Below, piece by piece: positions 8,988 to 16,318 of a stretch of 39,363 nucleotides of DNA; positions within the stretch are counted from its first letter, which is position 1, and every line of letters starts with the position of its first letter. The notes beneath the pieces were generated by a model. That model saw only the letters and a program-made list of their open reading frames with translations, was not told the origin of the DNA and made no database searches. Location of the stretch: contig QFNA01000053.1 of NCBI GenBank assembly GCA_003248395.1, positions 1 through 39,363 on the forward strand, written 5' to 3'. Made by a program: the position numbers and the translations under genes. This DNA comes from Citromicrobium sp. GTDB taxonomy: Bacteria; Pseudomonadota; Alphaproteobacteria; Sphingomonadales; Sphingomonadaceae.

Positions 8988-10412
8988 ATGACGACACCTC
9001 TCGAACCCCATTCGCTTGTCTATGGTGATCGCCTCGATCCTGCCGAGGCTCAGCGGCTGGTGCAGCGGCTTCTTTCCTCCTGCGATGACGGCGAACTTTA
9101 CCTGCAATTCACGGCTAGCGAGGCTTTCGGCTTCGACGACGGTCGCCTGAAAACCGCCGACTACAGCCGCGATTCGGGATTCGGTCTGCGTGGGGTGTCG
9201 GGCGAAACGACGGGCTTTGCCCACGCCAATGAAATCAGCGCTCCAGCCATTGCGCGGGCGAGCGAGACACTGCAGCTGCTCGACGCGACACGCAGCCCTC
9301 TGGCCGCCGCGCCCGAACGGACCAATCGCCATCTTTACACCGATGCCTGTCCGCTTGATCTCGTGCCATTTGCCGAGAAAGTCGCATTGCTCGAGAAAAT
9401 CGATCAGGTGGCCCGCGCGAAGGATCCGCGTGTGGCCCAGGTATCGGCCAGCCTGCTGGCAAACTGGAGCGTCGTCGAAATCATTCGGCCCGACGGTTAC
9501 GTGGCGCGCGATATTCGTCCGCTGGTGCGACTCAACCTGCAGATCGTTGCCGAGCAGAATGGGCGTCGCGAAACCGGGTCCTTCGGTATGGGCGGGCGCT
9601 ATCTCTACGACCGGCTGTTCGACGAAGGCGCATGGATGCGTGCGATCGACGAGGCGGTCCGGCAGTCGCTGGTCAATCTCGACAGTATCGCTGCCCCTGC
9701 AGGCGAACAGACGGTGCTGCTCGGGCCCGGCTGGCCTGGTGTCCTGCTGCATGAAGCTGTCGGCCACGGTCTCGAAGGCGATTTCAATCGCAAGGGCACC
9801 AGCGCGTTCTCAGGCCGGATCGGCGAGCGGGTTGCGGCGTCGGGGGTAACGGTCATCGACGATGGCAGCATGGCCGAACGTCGCGGCTCGCTTTCGATAG
9901 ACGACGAAGGCACGCCGACGCGCGAAACCGTGTTGATCGAGGACGGGATACTGAAAGGCTATATGCAGGACCGCCTCAATGCCCGGCTGATGGGCGTCGA
10001 GGCGACCGGGAACGGTCGCCGCGAAAGCTATCAGCATGCGCCAATGCCGCGGATGACCAACACGTTCATGCAGGGCGGTGACGACGATCCCGACGAACTG
10101 CTCAGCCGTGTCGAAAACGGGATTTACGCCACCAGCTTTGGCGGCGGGCAAGTCGACATCACGAGCGGCAAGTTCGTTTTCGCCTGTACCGAAGCCTACC
10201 GGGTCGAGAAAGGCAAGATCGTCGCGCCGATCAAGGGCGCGACGCTGATAGGCGACGGGCCCAGCGTCCTCACGCGCGTTCGGGGTATCGGCAATGACAT
10301 GGCACTGGACGAAGGTGTCGGCGTATGCGGCAAGGGCGGGCAAAGCGTCCCGGCCGGGGTCGGGCAGCCGACGCTGCTGATCGATGGCATCACCGTTGGC
10401 GGCACGGGCTGA
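8988..10412 (+). CDS. tldD: Metalloprotease TldD
   Basis: TldD forms a heterodimeric protease with TldE (PmbA) that degrades unfolded peptides, processes some peptide antibiotics and contributes to antitoxin CcdA turnover. The 474 residues match E. coli TldD (481) throughout. They include VLLHEAVGHGLEGDFN with the zinc-binding HExxxH, RRGSLSIDDEGTP, GYMQDRLNARLMG, RRESYQHAPMPRMTNTFM, FGGGQVDITSGKFVFA and the terminal GVGVCGKGGQSVPAGVGQPT. No tldE is in the window. Start ATG 8988 matches the family N-terminus length. Confidence 0.95.
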   Translation: MTTPLEPHSLVYGDRLDPAEAQRLVQRLLSSCDDGELYLQFTASEAFGFDDGRLKTADYSRDSGFGLRGVSGETTGFAHANEISAPAIARASETLQLLDATRSPLAAAPERTNRHLYTDACPLDLVPFAEKVALLEKIDQVARAKDPRVAQVSASLLANWSVVEIIRPDGYVARDIRPLVRLNLQIVAEQNGRRETGSFGMGGRYLYDRLFDEGAWMRAIDEAVRQSLVNLDSIAAPAGEQTVLLGPGWPGVLLHEAVGHGLEGDFNRKGTSAFSGRIGERVAASGVTVIDDGSMAERRGSLSIDDEGTPTRETVLIEDGILKGYMQDRLNARLMGVEATGNGRRESYQHAPMPRMTNTFMQGGDDDPDELLSRVENGIYATSFGGGQVDITSGKFVFACTEAYRVEKGKIVAPIKGATLIGDGPSVLTRVRGIGNDMALDEGVGVCGKGGQSVPAGVGQPTLLIDGITVGGTG

Positions 10413-10484
10413 CGCGGATCGCGCGCAACTCATCGCGGGTTCAGGCGTTTTATGCTAGACCGTCTGCCAGATCGGAGACTCGCC

Positions 10485-10895
10485 ATGATGAAGTCTATCG
10501 CCATTGCCACCGCTTCTCTCGCCATGTTGGCTGCGCCCGCGCTTCACGCGCAGGAGGCGTCCGTCAGCAAGGGCGAAGCTAAGCTTGCCAAGCTAATCGA
10601 AGGTCGGGTCGCGGGTGAGCCCAAGAGCTGCATCACCATGATCGGTTCGCGACCGATGACCAAGATCGATGATACGGCACTGGTCTACCGGGCCGGGAAT
10701 ACGGTCTGGGTGAACCGGACTCGCACCCCCGAAGCGATCGACGACAACGACTATCTCGTCATTCGCAAGTTCGGCACGTCGCAACTTTGCAAGTCCGACA
10801 ATGTCACTACATACGACCGTTCGGGCAATTTCTTCAGCGGTGTGATTTTTCTCGACGACTTCGTCCCCTATCGCGAGCCCGACGCCGAAGGATGA
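10485..10895 (+). CDS. Exported hypothetical protein
   Basis: The 136-residue product begins MMKSIAIATASLAMLAAPALHAQ, a Sec signal peptide with a likely cleavage after HAQ (about residue 22). The mature part is polar with two cysteines (SCIT and QLCKS), which could form a disulphide in the periplasm. The ATG at 10485 has GGAG seven bases upstream; an in-frame start at 10452 would put 11 polar residues before the signal. The stop overlaps the next start as ATGA, so it is cotranslated with the DUF924 gene. Function unknown; similar small exported proteins are common in Sphingomonadales. Confidence 0.75.
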   Translation: MMKSIAIATASLAMLAAPALHAQEASVSKGEAKLAKLIEGRVAGEPKSCITMIGSRPMTKIDDTALVYRAGNTVWVNRTRTPEAIDDNDYLVIRKFGTSQLCKSDNVTTYDRSGNFFSGVIFLDDFVPYREPDAEG

Positions 10896-11443
10896 CCGAA
10901 GCTGACGGGCCATGGGTGCAGGAACTCCTGCGCACCTGGTTCGAAGAGCTCGATCAATCCGACTGGTTCGAGCCTTCTGCCTATGTCGATGCGATGTTGC
11001 GCCGACGGTTCGCCGGTGTGCTCGAACGGCTGGGTTCGGAACCACCCGACGCCTTCCTCGGAGATCCGCGGACCGCGCAGGCCGCGATCCTGCTTTTTGA
11101 CCAGATCCCGCGAAACATCTTTCGCGATGATGCGCAGGCATTTGCATGGGATCGCCTTGCGCAAGCGCTTGCACACGGGGTGGTCGAGCGTGGCTGGCTC
11201 GACTGTTACGACCAGGCCGGCCGCCAGTTCGCTCTGATGCCGCTGATGCACAGCGAGGATTTGTCCGATCAGCAAATGTCGCTCGAACTTTTCGCAAGGC
11301 ACGCGCCCGACGCCATGGACTTTGCGCGATCGCATCACGAAATGATCGCGCGTTTCGGGCGATTCCCACACCGCAATCCGCTTCTTGGCCGCAAGTCGAG
11401 CGACGCCGAAGCGCAGGCGATTGCCGACGGCTTTAGCTGGTAG
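10892..11443 (+). CDS. DUF924 family protein
   Basis: The 183-residue product has the DUF924 hallmarks: an N-terminal LLRTWFEE block, ILLFDQIPRNIFRDDAQAFA, LMPLMHSEDLSDQ and the C-terminal ARFGRFPHRNPLLGR. The fold is all-helical and TPR-like; the function is not established. The start ATG at 10892 overlaps the upstream stop (ATGA). It is convergent with the glycosylase gene, leaving 63 nt between stops. Confidence 0.88.
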   Translation: MTEADGPWVQELLRTWFEELDQSDWFEPSAYVDAMLRRRFAGVLERLGSEPPDAFLGDPRTAQAAILLFDQIPRNIFRDDAQAFAWDRLAQALAHGVVERGWLDCYDQAGRQFALMPLMHSEDLSDQQMSLELFARHAPDAMDFARSHHEMIARFGRFPHRNPLLGRKSSDAEAQAIADGFSW

Positions 11444-11506
11444 TCATCTCTTCGGTTGCAGCAACGTCGCCGGACGGCGGCGCTGTGCTTCGCCGAACTC
11501 GCATAT

Positions 11507-12217
11507 TCATGCAAGCGTTGCGCGCCGTCCGGTCTCGCAGAGCGATTGCGCAGGACAGTTCGGGCAGTCCGGCATGGCGGGGCGGCACCAGGTCTGGCCG
11601 AGCTTCTTCATCAGCAAATGATGCTCGTCGAACTCGGCTGCGCTCCACTCTGCGGGCATGGCCGGCATGATGGCATCGAACGCGCGTGCCGTCGTCGCCT
11701 TCGGCGGCACCAGGCCCATGCGCTGCAGAATGCGTGTATGATGGCTGTCGAGAACGACCGCGCGTCGGTCGAGCGTGCTGGCATTCATCACGCCTGCAGC
11801 GATCTTCCGCCCGATCCCGGGCAATCGCTCGAGCCAATCTATCGCTTCGCCGGTCAGCAGATCGGTGAGGTGCGAGAGATCGACTGCACCGCGCGCGTCC
11901 ACGAGCGCAGTTAGGCTGGCCTTCAACCGTTCCGCCGCCATATTGGGGTAGGTCTGCGTCGAAAGCTCTCGCTGCAGCTCCTCCATAGGGGCGTTCGCAA
12001 CGGCTTCCCAAGATCCGTATCGCGCCAGCAGGCGATCGGTTGCCGCATTGCTGATTTCGGATTTCGTTCGTGCGCCGATGGCACCCTGAACGAACACCCA
12101 TTCGGGCGCGCGCCAGTTTGCGGCAGCCCGCTCGATCCGGCCGAATCGTTGAACAAGCAAAGCCTGCAGGCGGCGCAAAATGTCGCCGCGCGGGTCCGGG
12201 CCAAGGGGCAGTTCCAT
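11507..12217 (-). CDS. Endonuclease III-like DNA glycosylase (HhH-GPD, 4Fe-4S)
   Basis: This is a base-excision repair glycosylase of the HhH-GPD superfamily. The 236 residues carry the helix-hairpin-helix LPGIGRKIAAGV with the catalytic-type lysine, the aspartate block VVLDSHHTRIL, and a C-terminal cluster motif with four cysteines (C-x6-C-x2-C-x5-C, CRPAMPDCPNCPAQSLC). It is divergent enough from Nth proper that no symbol is given. Start 12217 (MELPLG) is chosen because the longer frame to 12358 would run through the opposite-strand antitoxin gene and its operator. It shares a 45-nt divergent promoter region with the toxin-antitoxin pair. Confidence 0.85.
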   Translation of the reverse strand: MELPLGPDPRGDILRRLQALLVQRFGRIERAAANWRAPEWVFVQGAIGARTKSEISNAATDRLLARYGSWEAVANAPMEELQRELSTQTYPNMAAERLKASLTALVDARGAVDLSHLTDLLTGEAIDWLERLPGIGRKIAAGVMNASTLDRRAVVLDSHHTRILQRMGLVPPKATTARAFDAIMPAMPAEWSAAEFDEHHLLMKKLGQTWCRPAMPDCPNCPAQSLCETGRRATLA

Positions 12218-12224
12218 CGTCGCA

Positions 12225-12262
12225 GCATTGACAAAATGCCACCTAGGTGTCAATTTGACACC
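12225..12262. promoter_or_regulatory. Likely autoregulatory operator of the toxin-antitoxin pair
   Basis: A perfect 17-nt palindrome with a single central base, GGTGTCAATTTGACACC, occupies 12246-12262 and ends exactly at the antitoxin ATG (12263). A second, weaker dyad (GCATT-GACAA-AATGC) lies at 12225-12239. TTGACA occurs three times (12228-12233 plus, 12253-12248 minus, 12255-12260 plus), so it may be the repressor half-site or a -35 element. Antitoxins with ribbon-helix-helix-type folds normally bind such sites. The position between divergent genes means the glycosylase could also be controlled. No Shine-Dalgarno sequence precedes the antitoxin start. Confidence 0.65.
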
Positions 12263-12616
12263 ATGGCAAAGACGATCAAGATAGACGACGAGCTGATGGA
12301 AGTCATCGGGCGCGAGGCGGATTTGATGAGTCGCTCGCTCGCGGGGCAGGTGCGCCACTGGGTGCGCATTGGCATGAGCGTCGAGAAGTCGCGATTCTAC
12401 GACCAGTCGCGTGTGGTCGACGCGCTCAGCGGCAAGCTTTCACCCGACATGTTGACGGTCGAGGAGCAGGAGGCCTGGGTCGATGGCCTGTTCGAAGCCG
12501 GCCGGTCGGGGACGAGCGAGCAGGAACGCTTCTTTGCCGGGCGCCGGGCAGGCGGTTTGGGTGCAGGGCTGCGCGATGGAAAGCTGAGCCGCGAATCGGA
12601 TCGCCGCGCCGGCTGA
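12263..12616 (+). CDS. ParD-like antitoxin
   Basis: The 117-residue product begins MAKTIKIDDELMEVIGREA and continues with SRSLAGQVRHWVRIGMSVE. This is the pattern of the ParD_like antitoxin family (ribbon-helix-helix-type DNA-binding N-terminus). The C-terminal half, from about residue 50, is polar and would be the toxin-binding part. The start abuts the palindrome at 12246-12262, and no ribosome site is present, so translation may be leaderless. The toxin gene follows after 13 nt. The frame is open upstream to 12149, but that stretch lies within the divergent glycosylase gene and promoter. Confidence 0.78.
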   Translation: MAKTIKIDDELMEVIGREADLMSRSLAGQVRHWVRIGMSVEKSRFYDQSRVVDALSGKLSPDMLTVEEQEAWVDGLFEAGRSGTSEQERFFAGRRAGGLGAGLRDGKLSRESDRRAG

Positions 12617-12629
12617 TCGGGCCTGATCG

Positions 12630-13217
12630 ATGGCCATTGTCGCAGGCAGACCAACGCTGTTCGTCATCGCCGGCCCGAACGGCGCGGGCAAATCGACCTT
12701 CTACGACACGGTATTGGCCGGAAGGGTCGATGCGCCTTTCATCAATCCCGACATCATCCAGCGTGAAGAGATCGGCGATCCGTCGATGCAGGCATCCTAC
12801 GCGGCGGCGAAACTTGCTGAAACGCGCCGCCGCGGGTTTCTCGCGTCAGGCCAAAGCTTCGTGATGGAAACCGTCTTTTCGCATCCTTCGAAGCTGGAGC
12901 TGCTGCGCGATGCGCGCGCGGCCGGATACCGCATCGTGGTCTTTCACCTCATGCTCGCCTCGCCGGACATCGCCGTGGCCCGCGTAGAGGGCCGCGTGGA
13001 AGAGGGCGGCCATCCCGTACCCGAGGACAAGGTCCGCTCGCGTTTCGCGCGCAACGCCGCGCTGATCCGCCAGGCTGCGCTCATGGCGGACCGCGCACAG
13101 GTGTTCGATGCTTCGGCGCTCAACGAACGCCCCAGATTGCTGCTCGAACTGTCGAACGGCAACATCATGCGACAGGCAGAGTCGTGGCCGAATTGGTTTG
13201 CCGACACGTATCGGTAG
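12630..13217 (+). CDS. Zeta toxin family P-loop kinase
   Basis: The 195 residues form a zeta-type kinase. Walker A is FVIAGPNGAGKST (near residues 11-23), followed by PFINPDII with the catalytic-type Asp, a second block GQSFVMETVFSHPSK, and a lid region VEGRVEEGGHPVPEDKVRSRF with multiple arginines. Characterised zeta toxins phosphorylate UDP-N-acetylglucosamine and block wall synthesis; the substrate here is not known. It sits 13 nt behind a ParD-like antitoxin instead of an epsilon antitoxin, a combination seen in Alphaproteobacteria. It is convergent with guaA, 100 nt away. Confidence 0.85.
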   Translation: MAIVAGRPTLFVIAGPNGAGKSTFYDTVLAGRVDAPFINPDIIQREEIGDPSMQASYAAAKLAETRRRGFLASGQSFVMETVFSHPSKLELLRDARAAGYRIVVFHLMLASPDIAVARVEGRVEEGGHPVPEDKVRSRFARNAALIRQAALMADRAQVFDASALNERPRLLLELSNGNIMRQAESWPNWFADTYR

Positions 13218-13317
13218 GTAGTTCAGCGCCTAACGCGTGCAGCAACCCGAAATCGCGACTTATCATTTGCCCGCAAGCTGGGACGATATCCGATCTCGTC
13301 CGGAAGAAAGTCCAAGC

Positions 13318-14769
13318 TCACTCCCACTCGATCGTGCCGGGTGGCTTGGAGGTGTAGTCGTAGACCACGCGGTTGATGCCTTGCACTTCGTTCACGATCC
13401 GCGTGGCGCAGCCGGTCAGGAATCCGGCGTCGAAAGGATAGACGTCGGCCGTCATGCCGTCGGTGCTGGTGACCGCGCGCAGCCCGCAGACGCTGTCATA
13501 TGTGCGATAGTCGCCCATCACGCCGACGGTCTTGACGGGGAGCAAGACGGCAAAGGCCTGCCAGATCGCGTCGTACAGGCCGGCCTTGCGAATCTCGTCG
13601 AGATAGATCGCGTCGGCCTTGCGCAGGATGTCGCAGCGGTCCTTGGTGACCTCGCCGGGAATGCGGATGGCGAGGCCGGGGCCGGGGAAGACATTGTGGT
13701 GGCTCTTGATCGTGACGCTGGGACCGCCGGTGAAGGATATACTCTCGATCACATCGGGATAGAGCGTCCCCTGCGCCAGGAAATCGGCGCCGCCGATTTT
13801 CTGTGCCTCGGCCTCGAACACGTCGATGAAGGTCTTGCCGATGAACTTGCGCTTGGCTTCGGGATCGTTGACGCCCGCGAGCCCGCTCATGAACATCTCT
13901 TCGGCATCGACCACGACCAGCGGGATATTGTAATGATCGCGGAACATGGTCTCGACCTGTTCGCGCTCGTTCAGCCGCAGCAGGCCGTGATCGACGAAGA
14001 CGCATGTCAGCTGCTCGCCGATCGCTTCATGGATAAGGATCGCCGCGACCGAACTGTCGACTCCGCCCGACAGCCCGCAGATGACCTTGCCATCGCCAAC
14101 CTGCTCGCGGATTTCGCGGACCTTGGTCTCGCGATAGGCGGCCATGGTCCAGTCGCCCGCCAGCCCGCAGACATGGCGCACGAAATTGGCGATCAGCCGC
14201 GCGCCGTCGGGCGTGTGGACCACCTCGGGATGAAATTGCGTGCCGTAAAATCTGCGGTTCTCGTCGGCGATGACAGCGAAGGGCGCGCCGTCGGAGATGG
14301 CGACGATCTCGAAACCGGGCGCGAATCTGGTCACCTTGTCGCCATGGCTCATCCACACCTGGTGTCGCTCGCCCACCTGCCATAGTCCTTCGAACAGGGC
14401 GCATTCCTTGGTCACGGTCAGAAAGGCGCGGCCGAACTCGCCGCCTTCACCGGTTTCGTGGCCGGGACGGACTTCACCGCCGAGCTGATGGCTCATCACC
14501 TGCTGGCCGTAACAGATGCCGAGAATCGGAATGCCCGCTTCGAACAGCATGCCCGGCGCGCGCGGGCTGCCCTCCTCGGGTACGCCGGCGGGCGAGCCGG
14601 ACAGGATGATGCCCTTTGGCTTGAGTCTGTGAAAGGCCTCTTCGGCCTGGGTAAAGGGAGCGATTTCGGAATAGACTCCCGCTTCGCGCACGCGGCGCGC
14701 GATGAGCTGGGTGACCTGGCTGCCGAAGTCGACGATAAGGATGGAATCGGGGAGAAGCGCGTCGTCCAT
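13318..14769 (-). CDS. guaA: GMP synthase (glutamine-hydrolysing), with an apparent 41-codon in-frame gap
   Basis: GuaA converts XMP to GMP using glutamine and ATP. The class I amidotransferase domain (residues 1-200) has GICYGQQ with the nucleophile Cys and the FHPEV histidine. The ATP pyrophosphatase domain has the P-loop LSGGVDSSVAA, VFVDHGLLR and IKSHHNV. The C-terminal dimerisation domain ends KPPGTIEWE. E. coli GuaA has 525 residues and this one 483. The difference falls at one point, near 13689-13690, where IKSHHNV runs straight into FPGPGL. The family has about 41 residues there (GGLP..EVR..LG..HP). The frame is kept, so the ORF looks normal, but the start of the dimerisation domain is missing and activity is doubtful. 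An assembly deletion is likely. Confidence 0.93.
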   Translation of the reverse strand: MDDALLPDSILIVDFGSQVTQLIARRVREAGVYSEIAPFTQAEEAFHRLKPKGIILSGSPAGVPEEGSPRAPGMLFEAGIPILGICYGQQVMSHQLGGEVRPGHETGEGGEFGRAFLTVTKECALFEGLWQVGERHQVWMSHGDKVTRFAPGFEIVAISDGAPFAVIADENRRFYGTQFHPEVVHTPDGARLIANFVRHVCGLAGDWTMAAYRETKVREIREQVGDGKVICGLSGGVDSSVAAILIHEAIGEQLTCVFVDHGLLRLNEREQVETMFRDHYNIPLVVVDAEEMFMSGLAGVNDPEAKRKFIGKTFIDVFEAEAQKIGGADFLAQGTLYPDVIESISFTGGPSVTIKSHHNVFPGPGLAIRIPGEVTKDRCDILRKADAIYLDEIRKAGLYDAIWQAFAVLLPVKTVGVMGDYRTYDSVCGLRAVTSTDGMTADVYPFDAGFLTGCATRIVNEVQGINRVVYDYTSKPPGTIEWE

Positions 14770-15239
14770 GGCGGGCGGTTACGAGCGGCAGCGCGGCAAG
14801 TCCAGACGGCCAGGCTAACGCACCGGTCCTCCGGCTTGCGCAAATCGCAACACCCCCTGACCTTTTCGCACTTTCTTTCACGCGACGGTAATATTATTTC
14901 GCGCTCATACCCGGTGCGGAGCTCTCTCTCTCCCAACCTTCTCCGCCCGGGGTCCAGATGGCGGCAGCCGCTTCGCAAGAGCCTCTGCCGTCGCCTTCCT
15001 CGCCCGGAGCGAGCGGGCCGCAAGGCCGAGCCACTCCTCCTGGTTGAAAGCCGCACCGGCGCGAGGCGATATGGCAGCGAGTAGAGACGCGGCCGCCCAC
15101 ACCTCCTCTCCCCCTCCCCCGTGTCGGCGCCGCGTCTCGAACGCGCGCCGCGCTACGTACTATTCGAGCAGGCCGCGGCTGCTTCTCGTTCATTCATGGG
15201 CGCAGATTATCCGACCGTGACTTGCTGTCCACCTCGTCA
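14770..15239. other. 470-nt non-coding region upstream of guaA
   Basis: No convincing gene is visible. Several short frames exist on both strands, but their compositions are arginine- and proline-rich and look like high-GC shadows. The stretch holds pyrimidine-rich tracts (CTCTCTCTCCC near 14922-14935, and 15101-15120, almost pure C/T). The minus strand should contain the guaA promoter, but no clear -10/-35 pair is seen. No riboswitch-like structure was recognised. Confidence 0.5.
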
Positions 15240-15830
15240 TTACCCTCCCAAAAGCGCCAGCGAGCGTGAAATGTTTCGCGTCGCCCGCGCGGCGAAATTG
15301 TCCCGTCCCCACGCGCTGAAATAGAGCGGGTCGCGGTCGGCAAACTTGTGCAGCACCGCACTTCGACCGGCGCGATAGGCCGCGTCGGAAACATGAGCAT
15401 ACTCTCGCCGAATCGCGCGCTCATAGGTATCGAAACGCTCCGGAGAGGCACCTAGAATGGCAAGGTCCATGTCGAGAAAATGCGCGGCGTCTTCCGCGTC
15501 CTTGCCGACAAGGTCGTCCGGGAATTGGTGTCCATCGGTGGCAAGGATGATCCTGTGCGCCAGCGTCTTCGAGGGTTCTGCAATTGTGACGTCGCTCTCA
15601 ATCAACAGCTGGGCGCTGCGCTGCTCGTTGTCGTCGGCTTTCGGATCGTAGACCGCATCGTGAAACAGGATCGCATGGAGCACGGCATCGCGGTCATGGA
15701 TGCGGCTGCCGAGCCGATCGAAATGACCGAGCAACGCCTCGATATGGGTCCAGTCGTGATAATGGCGCTGGGGCTCTGCATGCCGTTGGCGAAGCATGGC
15801 GAGCAGCGCCGGTTCGACGGTCTCGAGCAT
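15240..15830 (-). CDS. Predicted metal-dependent HD-superfamily phosphohydrolase
   Basis: The 196 residues begin with RHYHDWTHIEALLGHFD and LHAILFHDAVYD, the His and HD motifs of the COG4339-type HD hydrolase family. They continue with AHRIILATDGHQ and FLDMDLAILGASPERFDTYERAIRREY. The metal-binding H..HD..D set is therefore present. The substrate is unknown for this family. Start 15830 is the only in-frame ATG near the conserved N-terminus. It is followed by the guaA upstream region and is divergent from nrdA. Confidence 0.85.
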   Translation of the reverse strand: MLETVEPALLAMLRQRHAEPQRHYHDWTHIEALLGHFDRLGSRIHDRDAVLHAILFHDAVYDPKADDNEQRSAQLLIESDVTIAEPSKTLAHRIILATDGHQFPDDLVGKDAEDAAHFLDMDLAILGASPERFDTYERAIRREYAHVSDAAYRAGRSAVLHKFADRDPLYFSAWGRDNFAARATRNISRSLALLGG

Positions 15831-16318
15831 CGGTCGATGATGCGCCAGGCCACCACGTTGCGCAACATGATTCCACCCATCGATTCGATTGATTCAAAGC
15901 CCGTCGCGACAGCTTTTGCCCGCAAAAATTTTTTCGCAGATTCATTTTCGGACTTGCGTTGTCGGCAAGTCCAGCTTGGTCCACGCGTCGCTGCGTTGCA
16001 GCACCATAGGACACCGGCCCCGATCGCTATGTGTCGGCCTTGAAAATCGATTTTGGCACTTGCGCGCGAGTCCGCTCTGATTCAGTATCTAGTGGTCGGT
16101 TGCCTGGGGGTACCCACAATACCTAGCGATTGCCGCGTTCATCCCCATATGGGTTGGGCGCCGTTTTTACGCCGGGCTGTGGGCAAAAGCGGGAAAAGTT
16201 TTCGCCGCCGGAACGCCGATCGATGGTAGACGCAAGCGTGCTTCGTCGAATCGAACACATGAAGAACATGGGGCGGGCGCCACGGGCCCGTCGCGCTACA
16301 AGAACGGCGGGGCTGACT
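15831..16318. other. Divergent regulatory region between the HD hydrolase gene and nrdA
   Basis: No gene is supported in this 488-nt stretch. It contains an A/T tract (AAAAATTTTTT around 15926-15936), a perfect hairpin at 15950-15972 (GGACTTGC, 7-nt loop, GCAAGTCC) with no U-run, and the candidate NrdR boxes listed separately. The nrdA frame is open from a TTG at 16130, but residues before 16319 do not resemble the family. Confidence 0.5.
16080..16129 (+). promoter_or_regulatory. Pair of NrdR-box-like sites upstream of nrdA
   Basis: Two related 16-mers lie at 16080-16095 (ATTCAGTATCTAGTGG) and 16114-16129 (CCACAATACCTAGCGA). Each matches about 11 of 16 positions of the NrdR consensus ACACWATATATWGTGT, and both share TAxCTAG. 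NrdR boxes normally occur in pairs upstream of ribonucleotide reductase genes. The centre spacing here is 34 nt, slightly more than the usual near-integral helical turns (about 31-32), so the match is suggestive, not firm. Confidence 0.4.

Noticed and set aside
15950..15972. Perfect 8-bp hairpin as a terminator
   Set aside because: No U-tract follows on either strand, and it lies upstream of both neighbouring genes, not downstream.
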